Shown: positions 34,290 through 46,951, counted from the first letter of the stretch. The stretch is DNA of 64,000 nt from Cryptomeria japonica (GCF_030272615.1 NC_081407.1:98749897-98813896), one strand, 5' to 3'. The notes: a model not told the origin generated them from the letters alone. Numbers and translations are program-made.

Positions 34290-35330
34290 GTTTGTCGAGG
34301 GCAAGGGTACAATTTCTTGAGTTTGAAACAAGGGTAGATCTCTATGTGGCACCCCTAGGATTATATGATGTAATTATTGGAATGAGTTGGTTAACAAACC
34401 ATCAAGCTAATGTAGATTGATATAAAAAAGTTGTTGAATGTTTGGATGATGGGGGGAAAAGGGTCAAAATCCAAGGAAAGTTTAAACCCATTAATATAGA
34501 AACCATCTCAGCCATGCAATTAAAGAAGGAAAGGAGAAGAGGAGGCTTAATCTATATGGTTGAAATTGATGAAGGAAAAGAGGAAAATACACCAACCTTT
34601 GGAAAATACCCCCTTCTTAAAAGAATTCAAGGATGTTTTTCCAGAAGAATTACCTGGCTTACCCCCTAAAAGGAAGTTTGACTTTTCTATCGAAGTACTA
34701 CCAGGAGCTAAACCAGTATCAAGGGCACCTTACCGAATGAACACAACTGAATTACAATAGCTCAAAATGCAATTAGAGGAACTCTTAGCTAAGGGATTAA
34801 TAAGGCCAAGTGTATCACCATGGGGAGCGCCAGTTTTGTTTGTTAAGAAGAAGGATGGAATGTTAAGACTATGCATCAACTATAGGATGTTGAACAAGGT
34901 CACCTTAAAGAATAGGTATCCCTTACCTCGCATAGAGGATCTTTTTGACCAAATGAAAGGAGCAACATTTCTCAAAGATAGACCTTCGGTCAGGGTACCA
35001 TCAACTCAGAATTAAGGAGGAAGACATTCCAAAAACAGCTTTCAGGACTAGATATGGGCATTATGAATTCACAGTAGTTCCTTTTGGTGTAACCAACGCC
35101 CCAGCTGCATTTATGAACCTAATGAATAGTGTACTCCATGACTACTTGGATAAATTTGTTTTGATATTTCTGGATGACATATTGATTTACTCTAAGAATG
35201 AGGAGGAACATTTAGTACACCTACAAATTGTTTTGCAAAGATTGAGAGAACATAAGTTATATGGGAAATTATCGAAATGTGCCTTCTTCGAGGAAAATTT
35301 TGGAGAAGAATTCGGAGGTTCAAATTGAGC
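34290..35330 (+). pseudogene. Gypsy-type protease and reverse transcriptase, gag deleted
   Basis: The frames begin with a protease C-terminal part (FETRVDLYVAPLGLYDVIIGMSWL, then HQANVD) only ~110 bases after the primer site, so gag and the protease active site are gone. RT follows: KDVFPEELPGLPPKRKFDFSIEVLPGAKPVSRAPYRM; then [26 protein letters not shown]; then [28 protein letters not shown]; then [11 protein letters not shown] in a shifted frame; then [31 protein letters not shown]; and [15 protein letters not shown] with the catalytic pair. A stop at 34758-34760 and frameshifts near 34600 and 34980 break it. Similarity ends near 35330, before RNase H and integrase. This assigns the long LTR to Ty3/gypsy. 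Confidence 0.9.
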
Positions 35331-37590
35331 AGATCAAATATTGGTAGCCATGGAGAGTGTAATCAAACCCTTAGTCACATCATATGCTCATCCCATAAAC
35401 CACAAGCAAATCCAAGAACAAAAAACACAGGTTTGCAAACTCAAATCCTCTTAGAAAATCAAACAAATTTAACAGTCTAATTTTGGATCAAGAAGAACAT
35501 ATATGATCTAATCAAAGGCTACACTTGAACACGAAAACCACAAAAGATCAAAATCTTGAATTTGCCAAAGTAAGACAAATTAAACTGATCAAATATCTTT
35601 GAACAACTAACTTGAGCAACTAAAATTATTTGTGAACTAATCGTAGTAATCATGTTATCTGCAAACAATATAAACCTTAGACATGACAAATAATAAGAAA
35701 TAATAAAGCAGGTATGTGTCTCTATGATGATTGCTTGATAATGCTCATCTATTTCTAACAATGAAATCCACTGAGAAGACTAGCCCACATGCTCAATGGC
35801 AGTTAGTAAAACAACAATGAATCAACATCAAGTTGTAGATAATGCATGTAAGCTTGGTATCAAAAGACAACAAATTATCATGATATTCACAAATAAAATA
35901 AAAGTTGTTTGGAGGAACAAACCTTGTTCACTTTAATTTACTATTCAAAAGTTGAATTAAATTTGGAAGGTAAAATAAGGGAAATGCATGTAAAATCAAA
36001 ATTCAAAAGAAATATTTAGCTTTACAAAATATAAAGAAAGCAAAGCAATCACATAGATTGAGTTGTGGTTCATTTTTTTTCTTCAGTGAAAACAAGATTA
36101 AATATATCGATAATGCCCAGAAACAAAAGATACAAACAAATACAAGAAATAAAACTCATTTCCGTAATTAAGAAATATTGTATTAGACTGCACAAAATGG
36201 AGCTCAATCAAGCCTATCCACCCCACATTCAAAAATGAAAAATAAAGAAGAAAGTATACACACGTTTCTCTTTGTCAGAGATTCCCTTTTGTAGTAGTTT
36301 CCAACATGAGTTTTCCTAAAATAGGTTCTCGCAACAACAAATTGATGGAGAACTATATTAAATAGTTTAAATAGTTTTTTGGAACACTGAAACCACAAAT
36401 TAGAGAAAAAAATCTTATGATTGGTTGTCTATTAAATCATAGTGCTTACAAATAAGCCAAAAGCAATAAATTAAATCAAATCTTTATGTCCATTCATATC
36501 TTTATTGTGTGATTTTGTTCACGTGTTGTCTTATTGAAAAAGAAAAGGTTCTTTAAATTTGATTTGCAATTTACATTTCCACTATATATTCTTACTTTTA
36601 CATCTTTTTCCAATGTAACCAATAATTGCATTGGAAATAGCTCTATAGAATTTCTTACTACATATTTAATGCAATAAGACATTGGGAACAACTTTATAGA
36701 CTGTCCTACTTCATATTTAATGCAATGTTCAAAAATGGCCAAATTATTAATTGATTCCAAAAAGAACAAATGACCCACTTATCACAATGTGACACTTCAA
36801 GACTATTGCAAAATAGTCCACATTTTAAAATTAATAAATAGTACTATAAAATTATAAAAAAGAAGGACAAAACAATTCAAGATGATATCATCCTAATAGC
36901 AGTACACTGCTACGAGCCAATAGAAATACAGATAAATTTTTTTTGCAAATGTTTTAAAAATAGAAATGAATAAAAACACGAGGGAAAAAGAATATATTTT
37001 TAATTCTTCATGCCTAGGGGAAGAGCACCAATTATATTTCATGTTCCCATAACCATTAAATCCTTGCACACCCAACCCCACAACCACTAACTTTAAAAAA
37101 CCAAAAATAAATAACTAATTGCCCATTAATAAATTTCACATGTACTAATAGTTTCTCATTTTTTAACATTTTTGGACTATAGTTGGCCCATTCATGCACC
37201 TTTATTGGTACCCATAGTGCATGACTACTGGGGCATTTGTGCATAAGTATTGTTATTTTCAAGTGCACGATTATTAGGGCATCTTTAAGTAGGTATTGGG
37301 TGACACTTTGAAATGTATACTTTTTGACCCTTGCATGCATAACGAATCCCACAACATGCATCATAACTACCCAAAAGCCTTGAAACAATAGCTATGAGTA
37401 GTTTAGTCGCATGTGAAGACAACAACAAAAAAATCGTCAAAATCCGATGCATCATTTAGAGTCTGTGAGTACACAAAATTAACTATAACGACTATTGGTG
37501 CACTTCCCCTATTGGTTGATGCTTTTAGACTTAATTGAGTTGAATGAATGCATTAATAGTCTGTTGTAGTCACTTTTAGATACCTAGATT
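35331..37590. other. No gene seen
   Basis: AT-rich, no recognisable protein. A short imperfect direct repeat of ~65 bp, containing ATAGA.T.TC.TACT.CATATTTAATGCAAT, lies at 36640-36726. Confidence 0.5.
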
Positions 37591-38030
37591 GCTAAGTATG
37601 TTGTAAAGGTTCTTATTCAGCCACATGTTATGATGTGTTGTTATTATCTTAGTTGTGGTTCTTAGAGTAGGTTTTTGAGGCTCTTGACACAACTGTTGTA
37701 GATGTTTTTTTTGCTACTATTATTAGTTGTAATGTTGTTCCAAGATCTTCTCTTTGATATTCTCAGTTAATTTGAACTACACATTATATTGTTCTATTAA
37801 ATTTGTATTTTGTTTTATTCAATAAATAATAATTAAAAAAAATATAAATACCATTAGTTATGAAAAATGCCATTTATGAACTCTGCCCAAAATAATTGTC
37901 TCCTATCACATTGTCTCCTATCAAGGAATACATAGTACACTAAAAAAGATGCCACTAGTCATGAAGAATTGTCATTTATGAACTTTTTACAAAATATTCT
38001 CCTATCAAGGAATACATAGTACACTAAAAA
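37591..38030. repeat. Direct repeat, left copy
   Basis: Begins CTAAGTATGTTGTAAAGGTT and recurs with high similarity from 39588. It contains internal copies of TCCTATCAAGGAATACATAG and a following CACTAAAAAA block. It flanks a 1.5-kb segment that holds a minus-strand LTR. Confidence 0.85.
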
Positions 38031-38560
38031 AAAAATGACGTGCAATTTAAAAAAAAAGTTAATATGCAACTAAAAACCTAGCATGCAACTAAAAAAAAGC
38101 TATAGGGTTCATTTTAACCAATTTGTAAAATAAAAATGAAGATTGTGGTTAATTTGATCCCCTATTTAATCTAATATTGATTGAAATTTAAACTAAACAA
38201 CTAAAATTAAAAATGCAGATTGTGGGTTCTTTTTAAAACTAGATGAGTGAAAATGCAGTCTGTGTTCAATTTTAACCCATGCAATGAAAGTAGATGCAAT
38301 TTGTTGTTAATTTTAACCAAAAAGAAAATAAAATTTATGTTAATTTTAATCCCAAATGAAAAGAATTAATCCAAACTAGGGATTTAAACCTCCTAATTAG
38401 ACTAAATTTGAGATGCAGATTTGGGCTCAAAACTATGATCGTGGATGCAAAACACTTCAAAACCTGCACAAAACACTTTTAAAATCTGCCTCCTAGTTCT
38501 ACGTGCAATCAAGAACTCATACAAAAAACATCAGAAATGTTAGCACGATTGTTAGTTCAC
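38031..38560 (-). other. Leader fragment of a minus-strand LTR element
   Basis: AT-rich with no reading frame. It lies downstream, in minus-strand sense, of the primer site at 38561, so it is presumably truncated leader sequence. Three repeats of a motif like ATTTTAACC..GTAAAAT with GCAGATTGTGG run through 38100-38300. Confidence 0.45.
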
Positions 38561-38573
38561 GTCGGGTCCACCA
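38561..38573 (-). promoter_or_regulatory. Probable primer binding site
   Basis: The minus strand reads TGGTGGACCCGAC, five bases after the LTR end. It matches the TGGTGAACCC site at 28491 except for one base. Confidence 0.6.
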
Positions 38574-38578
38574 GAAAA

Positions 38579-39587
38579 TGTAGATAGGAAAATGGAAAAC
38601 ATCAAAGCAATGAATAATAGGTAACCGCAAAAACCTAAAATTGCAATGAAATAAATCCTATAACATTCAATAGAAGAATGAAAGCATAACATCAAAAGAT
38701 AATGCAAACCAAAGTGCTCATGTCACCTCCATTGATCTCCATTGTTTCTTTTTGTCCTCCAAATTATGTGGCTATCACCTACAAGTGCAAAATATGAGGA
38801 AAAAGCAAGATTGCCAAATGAAAATGACAGCATGAGGATACTTGAGACGTGGTTGAAATTGAATAAGAAAAGGGTTCAATTTATAGAAAAATTAGGATTG
38901 ATTGGATGACCAAGATTGAATCGAGACTAAAAATAATCAACGGACAAGATTAAGTGCACAACAGAGTTTCCATTTAGGGAAGGATGAAGATAGAAGAAAG
39001 CAAGTGTGGAGATATTATGATAATAAATAATAAAATCTTTAATTATCTTCTCATAAATACCAAATTAGCAGGTTGGAAATATCTCCTCACAAAAAGCAGA
39101 TTTTTGGATACCTCATTTTGGAATTTAAAATTAAGATTAATGAGATATTGCCAAAAAGATTGATTTTTAAAAATCAAGGAAACATATTAGTTTCCAAATT
39201 CGAAAATCAGGAGGATTTATGAGAAAATTTAATAATTAAAAATTATTAAATATCTGCACATAAGAGGATAAAATGGAAGAATAAAAAATTAAGAAAAACA
39301 TGAAATAAAGATGAATTAATAAATAAAATTTATTAATTTTTATTTTGGAGGAAGATAAATATGATAAATTAATAAAAAAGATTTATTAATTTATTGCTCA
39401 TATTTATGAATTAGTTAATTAAATAAAATGAGGACAAATAAATAAATTATTAGATTTATTTATTTAGGACTTAGAAGGATTGTTAGTAAAAGGGGGTTTA
39501 ATTAATTAATTAAACCTAAGAGGCAATATGCACATGATATGTTATAAAATAGGAGACACGGGTGTTGACCATTTTTTAGTGTCTACA
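38579..39587 (-). repeat. LTR of a minus-strand retrotransposon (1.0 kb)
   Basis: Plus-strand ends are TGTAGATAGG and AGTGTCTACA, giving the TGTAGA/TCTACA terminal inverted repeat typical of an LTR, with a primer site next to the left end. The region is AT-rich with many AATTAATAAAT blocks. No partner LTR is in the window, so the element is truncated. Confidence 0.75.
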
Positions 39588-39990
39588 CTAAGTATGTTGT
39601 AAAGGTTCTTATTCAGCCATATCTTATGATGTGTTGTTATTATCTTAGTTGTGGTTCTTAGAGTAGGCTTTTGAGGCTCTTGTCACAACTGTTGTAGATG
39701 TTTTTGTTGCTACTATTGTTAGTTGTAATGCTGTTCCAAGACCTTCTCTTTCATATTCTCAATTAATTTGAACTGCTCATTGTATTATTTTATTAAATCT
39801 GTATTTTGCTTTGTTCAATAAATAATAATTAAAAAAATAAAAATAAAAATAAAATAACCACTAGTTATGAAAAATGCCATTTATGTACTCTGCCCAAAAT
39901 AATTGTCTCCTATCAAGGAATACATAGTACACTAAAAAAAGATGCCACTAGTCATGAAGAATTGTCATTTATGAACTCTACACGAAATAT
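39588..39990. repeat. Direct repeat, right copy
   Basis: Second copy of 37591-38030, starting CTAAGTATGTTG directly after the LTR. It ends near AACTCTACACGAAATATTGTC. Confidence 0.85.
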
Positions 39991-41014
39991 TGTCTAGGAG
40001 GAGATGCATCTTTAATCTGCACATTTTTAATATAATCAAAATTACCATTACATACTATTCTAAAATACATTCACTTGTCTTCATGTGAAAAACTATAGGT
40101 AAAGAATCTTTGCTAAACAAAATGTGAAGGGCTCATGATATCGATTGGGTAGTGAATTTTAGTCTCGTGAAGTGATTTCAGTTGTGGGATCATGGGACTA
40201 TACAACATAAGGACAAAGAGATCAGTTGAAAGTGAAATATGATGCTTTATCCCATGTGCTCTCACGTTTTCTTATATGAACCATAGAATTCCCGGACAGA
40301 CTTTGATTTGAAGTTACACTGAAGCATAGTTTGTCCCCTATACTTAAAAAAAAAAGTATTGAAAGATATCTCAACGGCCTTCATTAAGGGGCTCAAATAC
40401 TTGGTGTAGAGAGAATTTGTAGTCCTCTACAACAATTATGGAATTTTCTAACAAAGAAAGGAATCACACTTTTTCTTTGTGGAATTTTTTTTATGAAGAA
40501 AGGAATCGCACTTTTTCTTTTTGCTTTTGTAACAAATCATACTTTTCTCAATATGAATCTTTGGTCACGACCCACTTTGAATCTCAGGCTACGTAGCTTC
40601 TAGAATAAGGGGTCTAGTCGCCCAACACTATAATGGAGGTGTGGCCTCCCCTGAATGTTTTTAACATAGACAAATCCTAAGTGGTACCTAGTATCGATTC
40701 CTTTGCATGTGAAGAGATGCAGGAACCCCTGAAAAATTGTACGCATCTTTACAGTACAAGACAAGCGGGACACCCAGAAAAATAAATTTTATACTGGTCG
40801 GCCTCCCTGAGTACAAATTATTTTTGTCATGCATAGAGATAAAAGGTTTAAATATGTATTAAGGTACAAATTAGACCGAATCCCAATAAAGAAATATGAG
40901 TAGATTCTAGCCATTCAACTTAGTTTAGTCAAATATATTGAAATAATCGAGGATTAACTGAGACTCCAAAATAGACAGTTCTTTTCATTCTTTAAAGAGG
41001 GATGAAGAGCTATT
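39991..41014. other. Upstream sequence without a gene
   Basis: No coding frame recognised. Two short repeats of GAAAGGAATC.CACTTTTTCTTT lie at 40457-40520. Similar GAAGGAATCAC sequence stands upstream of the real promoter near 43021, so the duplication described next may begin here. Confidence 0.4.
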
Positions 41015-41535
41015 GTTAAACCTGCACATTTAGTTTGAAGAAGCTTTTGAGACTCACCAGGCTTTTGCAGGTCTCGGGTTCAATACGTGTAAGCTTTTTG
41101 CTCCTCTTCCTTGCTTTTCATGCTTATGAGAATATTGTATTGATCTGCTACTGCACATTTTGTGTGAATGGCAAGAGAAAAGAACAGTACTTTAAAAGGT
41201 TTTTAAAAATCTGGGTTTTAGGATATAGAAGTTGAAATCTATTGGTTTGCAAATAGTACTTTTTATTTTTTCATAACTTTTGGAAAAAGTCACTTTTTAA
41301 CTTGAAGATTTTGTAAGGGTCTGATCTTCTTTTGTTTTCTTCTCAAGGATTTTTAAGTAACTAGTTTTTGTTGATGTTTTAGTAATGGATTTGATGATGT
41401 ATTTAAAATTGGTTTTGAACATTGTTTTATAATAGATCTGGTAGTAGAACTGGTTTTGAAAGTTTTTTTTGGTAATGGATATGATGGTATATTTAAGAAC
41501 TGGTTTTAAATTTTGGTCTTGTTATGAGAAGATTA
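41015..41535 (+). pseudogene. Diverged duplicate of the argininosuccinate synthase leader and start of intron 1
   Basis: Aligns with 43524-44035. Shared blocks in order: GTTAAACC.GCACATT.AGT, TTTTGCAG, a GTAAG splice-donor-like site at ~41090 (43613 in the gene), CTGCTTTTCATG.TTAT.AGAATATTGTATT, GGGTTTTAGGATATAGAA.TTGAAATCT, GTATTTAAGAACTGGTTTT and a downstream TATATAGAAGATA near 42020. It holds no coding sequence and lacks the TATATAG box seen at the gene. It is either a relic of a tandem gene duplication or an old alternative promoter. Confidence 0.6.
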
Positions 41536-41689
41536 AAATAATAATACAAATTAATTGATATAGCTATTCATGACAATATGCTTACAAATGATGGAAAGCT
41601 ACAAGATAATAGTATTGTAGAAGAACATAAACAAATAGAACAAATAGAATATAAACAATTGTTGTTTTGGTGGGTGAGGTTTCATATGT

Positions 41690-42480
41690 TAACAATTGGT
41701 ACATTGGAGTCTAGTGCATTCACTGTACACCACCTGTTTATAGTACAAACATGTCTCATATTTAAATAGCTAGTGTATTGATTCTAATACATTGACCCTT
41801 CTCTTATGGTAGGAGAAGGACCCATATGTAAATGGTTGGTCTATTGATTTGAGTGCACTGACCCCATGTTATGGTAGAACAACATGGTAGAAGGAGGTCC
41901 CATAAAGCTGGTGTATCACATTATAGACAAATGATGCATTGACTCTAGTACAGAAGCTATTAGTACAAAGCTATTAAGGGAGGCTATATAGGACCATTCC
42001 ATGAGAATAAAAGATGTGTGTATATAGAAGATATTTTAAATTTTTTGTAGATAAAAAATGAAACTATAATTTTTAAATATTTTAAAGCTATTGTAGCTCA
42101 ACCCATTAAAAATGAAAAATAATTCTTGTATAAAAAATATTTAAAACTTTTTATAGATTAAAAAATGAAATTGCAGTTTTTAATATTGTAAAGTAGGTGT
42201 ATTTAGTTGATGTATGATCAAATGTGTGTTCAAATCACATAATAGACATTTTGTACATGGAAATATAGTGCAAAGTTAAGCTTATAGATTGATTTATAAC
42301 CAATTTTATGTTCAAATCTCATGATAGACATTTATTGTGCTCTACATGTACATGTAGTGCATAGTTAAACTTATTAGTTGATATATAACCAATCTTGTGT
42401 TCATTTAGCCTATTGCACATGTACATCTAGTAAAAAGTTATCAGGCTTGTTGGTTGAACTTGATGTATAACTAACAGTAT
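41690..42480. repeat. Degenerate tandem repeats
   Basis: Two sets. At 41697-41960, ~90-bp units carry a T.TA.TGATTCTAGTGCA.TGACCC theme. At 42190-42470, about three units of ~110 bp contain TTGAT.TATAACCAAT.TTGTGTTCA, ATAGACATTT and a CATGTACAT..AGTGCA.AGTTAA block. Divergence between units is high. Confidence 0.6.
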
Positions 42481-43502
42481 TGGTTGATCTATAAGAAATC
42501 TTATGGTCATTTGTTGTTTTTAATATTATATTATATTTATAATTGTGTATATGATTTACAGATTTTAATAAATATAACTTTATAATATATATTTTATTTT
42601 ATTAAAAATATAATATCAATATAATATTGTACTAAAATATTCTATATTTATTTTTTAAATATTTTAAGCTTAAACAATTAATAAACATAATTTATAATAT
42701 AAAATAAAAAGGGAATCTGCGTCTAGATTCAGTTAAGAGTTTTAAAATATAACCGACATGATAGTGAACAAACCGAAAACAATTTAGTAAGATAGTGACA
42801 AATATGATATTAAAAAACAATATATTTTCGAGAATTCAAAGGTCAAATTTGCAAATTATTATAATAATAATGACAAGTTGAAATTAAAATATATTACTTT
42901 TTCCCTTGTCGGCTCCCCATGGTATTCAAGGTAGATATTTTAATATAAACTTTTAAAATATAATATTTTACTATTATCGTAATAGTTTGGAACACATTTT
43001 AATTCTAAAGTTGACCAACGAAGGAATCACAAATTTTCTTTTCCCTGTAGAAACGAATCACCTTTTAGGTATTGATAATACGAATCGTTGACTATTAGGG
43101 TAATTTTGAATCTTGACAGTTAGGCTCCAAAAATTCTGGAAGGTGGTAAGATTTCACACTGAAAAATCTCAAAAGGGATTTGATTCTTTTTCATATGTGG
43201 ACAGCCAATATTTTCATTTCAATTTTGCCATGTTCTACGCAGACTCATATTAGATATTAGAAGACACGTCGTGCACGCAACTCCGTAAGTTTTTGACCGC
43301 CGACTGCTCTGCAGCCATTGAATTTTTTGGTCACGTGATTGCTGTGAATATTCATAAATATATAAAATATTGTGGGTTCATATGAAAACCTAATCCTGAC
43401 GAAGGCTTCCAACAGGATCTCCCACTGTTTAAACAGCCCTTGCATTGAATATACCTAGGACAAATAGTAGCCTAAAATCCTCAAATAGTATTTTCATTTT
43501 TG
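42481..43502. other. Proximal upstream region of the argininosuccinate synthase gene
   Basis: No coding frame. AT-rich to 42700, then more complex sequence toward the promoter. It may hold regulatory sites, but I can name none with support. Confidence 0.4.
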
Positions 43503-43510
43503 TTATATAG
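43503..43510 (+). promoter_or_regulatory. Candidate TATA box of the argininosuccinate synthase gene
   Basis: TTATATAG, about 100 bp upstream of the proposed first donor site. A start of transcription near 43535 would put the conserved leader block GTTAAACCCCGCACATTCAG at the transcript start. This is inferred from spacing and from conservation with the duplicate at 41015. Confidence 0.45.
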
Positions 43511-43534
43511 ATGAACAAATGCCGTTAAACCCCG

Positions 43535-43612
43535 CACATTCAGTGTGAGGGAGGTGCATAGATATTCTCGACTCTTCCCTCCAGGATTTTGCAGATCCAG
43601 ATTTCTTTTCCT
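43535..43612 (+). other. Predicted non-coding exon 1 (5' UTR)
   Basis: The ATG-bearing exon is preceded by a clear acceptor (TGCAG at 46799-46803), so an upstream leader exon must exist. The best candidate ends in TTTCCT before a GTAAGA donor at 43613, a site also present in the diverged duplicate. The exon start is approximate. The implied leader intron is 43613-46803. Leader introns often raise expression of plant housekeeping genes. Confidence 0.5.
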
Positions 43613-44035
43613 GTAAGATTTTTTTGTTTCTCTCTGCACTGCTTTTCATGTTTATCAGAATATTGTATTCTTCTGCTATTTCACATTTGGTTTAAATACC
43701 CGGAGACAAGAATAACGCTTGTGTAAAACAGATATAGGGTTTTAGGATATAGAATCTGAAATCTGTGGTTTTGTAAAAGGCTTTTTCCTTATTTCTGTTA
43801 GATTATTTCGATTGTAAATAGAAATAACTTCTGGAAAAGCTGTCACTTCTTAACTGCAGATTTGTTTTTTCTTGTCAAGCGGTTTTTGGAAATAGATCTC
43901 TGAAACTTTCAAGGGGTCGGTATTTCCCCTGTTTTCTTCACAAGGGCTGCGAAGTAATTGATTCTTTCTTATGTTTTGGCAATTGATCTGGTGGTATGTT
44001 CAAGAACTGGTTTTGAACTGGGTTCTGTTTTAAGA

Positions 44036-46803
44036 AGATAAATCAAGCAATTTTAGGCATTACTTGGGTTTTGATTTTTACAGTTGAAGTCACACTTCTG
44101 TATATAGAAGATAACTTTTAGCGTTTTGCAGTTAGTTAGCGACGATGATCCAATTTTTTAATCTTTTGAAATCAATTCTCTTTTGCAAATGAAGAGTATC
44201 ACAATGCAGTAGCGAATGCTCAGTATTGATCTAAGTATTTTGTATACTGGAACACTTGATTGTTGCATGTATGTTATTACATTATTATTATATTGATTAT
44301 TTATATATATTATTGTTTACTATATATTTTGTCTTACGATAATTAAATGTAGTATATTTTATATTATTATTAATATTACATGCCTGTATAATACATATAT
44401 TAAAATATATATTATAATACTATATTAATCTGCTGTGATATTATGATGAAGTGAGGTTATAAATAATAATGTTAAAGGCATGGTTATCATTTGTTTTGGC
44501 CTTCAAAAATGATTTTTGACTAACAGTATAAGTGGTGATGCATATTTTGATCTTTTTAATCTTTCGTGGTCTGGCAATGTAATTATGATAGTCATAGCAT
44601 AGGACTTATTACTTTTAGTTGACTGTAAAATTACTTAATACTTTTCTTTTAATTTAAATATTGAAGAAACTTGTCACTTTGCCGAGTTTCTCTAAACATA
44701 GATTCAATCTATGTTTAGAGACAAATAACATTTCAAATTTTTATGCAATAACAATTGATACAAATAATAACTGATTTGGATTGGTTGGAAGGCACATTTA
44801 GCAATATCTAGTCAAACAAATATGGTTGCTATAATTCCCTTTCATTAGACTGGAATAGATAAAAATCTGGTCAATGGTGTTGAAAATGGGACCTGTCCAC
44901 AAAGACAAAGTACTGTGGTAGCACCAGGAATGAGGAAAATTCATTCTAGTGTTTGACACCAATATCTGTATTATCTGCTATGACTGAGTGCATACACACT
45001 TTCTAAGCATGTAGCTTCACTGAGACATTCTCACCAGTCATTTGGCTACGTCTCTGCCTTTCTCACCAACAAGTGGAACCCTGTTCTTGTGCTTGACATC
45101 GATGTGTATTATCTGCTCTATCAATCTGGCTATGCCTCTGCCTATCTCGTAAGTGCTGCTCTGGTCTACCACCCAGACTAAAGTGTATTTTGTTTGCTGC
45201 TCTACTGTCTAGACTAGAGGAGGATTCATACCCCAGTGATGCTTTACCATCCAGACTAGACTGTTGTCTTGACTATATTCTAGTCTATACTCTAATGATA
45301 ATATTCATCAGGACTAGTGTGATTTTTCTATTTGGCATACCCACTTCTCAGATTGCACAAAATTTGTCCTATCATATTAAAATTCCCCACAAAATATTTC
45401 AAGATGGTTAGAAATTTATATGTGACCAGATGCAACCCATAGCTAATAAACTTTAAACAGAGGCAAAAAAAAGTACTTATCTGGTCAAGTCAATATTTTT
45501 GATTGTGTTATCTAGGGGATTCAGATCTCCACATCTTCAATATCATTAAAAACTGTTTTACCTGGAAGATGGTGAGCAGTAATTATCAATTTGTTACGAA
45601 AGTCTGGATGAATAACAGATAACAGTGAATGCTGCTATGATATGGCATAATTGGATAACTGCAAACAATGTCAAAGTACAAGACTCTTGATTGCAACATG
45701 TAAAATACCTATTTTAATTAATAGAAGCTTAAAGGCAAACCATACAGATCTAGTTTGCAGGAAGATTGACATTTTACCAGATCTGTAGATGGTTGCCCTT
45801 TGATGTTCTCCTAACAAGCTTAGGTATAAAATTTATGCTATATTTAATAAACTAGCAGTTACTAATAACTTGAGAATGAAAACTATTCTTGAAAGGTACT
45901 TTTAGCTTCTTAACTGTTTTTTTCCTCATTAATATTTTCTGATGGAGATGAATATGTACAAAATAAAAGTCTTTTTTCCTTGATTTGTATTTCTTTTTAC
46001 TTGACTTTGGTCTACCTTATGAAAGATTAATTCTTCAATTTATGATCTGGTGCATAGTTTGACTCAGTCATGAGAAAATATCTTGATAGTTGATATATTT
46101 ATGTATGTATAAATGTGTTTGTGTGTGTTTATATATTGCTTGATAAGTGTTGGATGAAGCTATGGCTGTATGGGGTTTGTTAGCTAGGACCACATTTTTT
46201 CTGCGGAATAAGCTGAAGTACATTCTTAAGATCTAGTCATGGGCCACCCTCTAATGCACTCCATTACACATGGGTCACATTTGAGGGTACCTGATATTTG
46301 TTGGATCACAAACTCTCCACATGTCCATGGGGTTATAGGGTTGAACCTTGGTGGGGTTATACTGACCCTCTCTACTGTTAGGCCACATCCCCTTACAGTT
46401 TACACTAAAAAAGCTTGTGTAGTTGCTGCTGCTCATAATTATTATCGATATTCTTCAAAGTTCATTTGAATTTTATCCATATATATGGGATAGAAACAAT
46501 ATTTTCTCCATTTCATAAAATTTGCCTTATTTGTTCAACAAACATTGTTGAGCCTGTGTTAGAAGTGTCTTTTTTCTTTGAACATCATGCACAGGAAGTG
46601 TGCATTAATAATTTTAAATTTTTTAAAAACCAAAGAAGATTTCATTTGTTTCAGATGGTAGGAAAGAGTTTTCCACAGCCATGAATTTAGTAACATGGAG
46701 TGCTTTTGGATTCAACTGTGTGTATTTTTACATCTACCATTCCCCAGTAACGTGAACAAGCATTGAAATCTGTCTAATTTTTTTAATTTGAAAATGGGTG
46801 CAG
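44036..46803 (+). other. Rest of leader intron 1
   Basis: No coding exon was recognised. It contains AT-rich sequence at 44270-44450, the 31-bp palindrome, and a more complex block at 46170-46400 that looks like a dispersed repeat but has no resolved ends. Confidence 0.5.
44690..44720. repeat. 31-bp palindrome in intron 1
   Basis: CTCTAAACATAGATT at 44690-44704 is perfectly complementary to AATCTATGTTTAGAG at 44706-44720, with one base between. Confidence 0.95.
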
Positions 46804-46951
46804 GTTGAATTGAAAGTTGCATATATTGATATGGCTCAACTTCAGTCTTTTTCTATGTTTTCTTCGACCAAATTGTCTCTCTCAAGCCCTGTAAAAGCTG
46901 GTGGTAGACACACTCAAGATTTGAAATTTCTGCATTTCAATGCTTCTGCAG
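46804..46951 (+). CDS. Exon 2: ATG and transit peptide start
   Basis: Acceptor TGCAG ends at 46803 and donor G|GTGAGG begins at 46952. Twenty-seven leader bases precede the ATG at 46831. It encodes [20 protein letters not shown] and on to HFNASA, rich in Ser and Lys and free of acidic residues for the first 29, as expected for plastid targeting. It ends in phase 1. Confidence 0.9.

Noticed and set aside
46168-46460. Possible tRNA-derived SINE in intron 1 (GGGTTGAACC resembling box B)
   Set aside because: No convincing box A, no A tail and no target duplication could be found.
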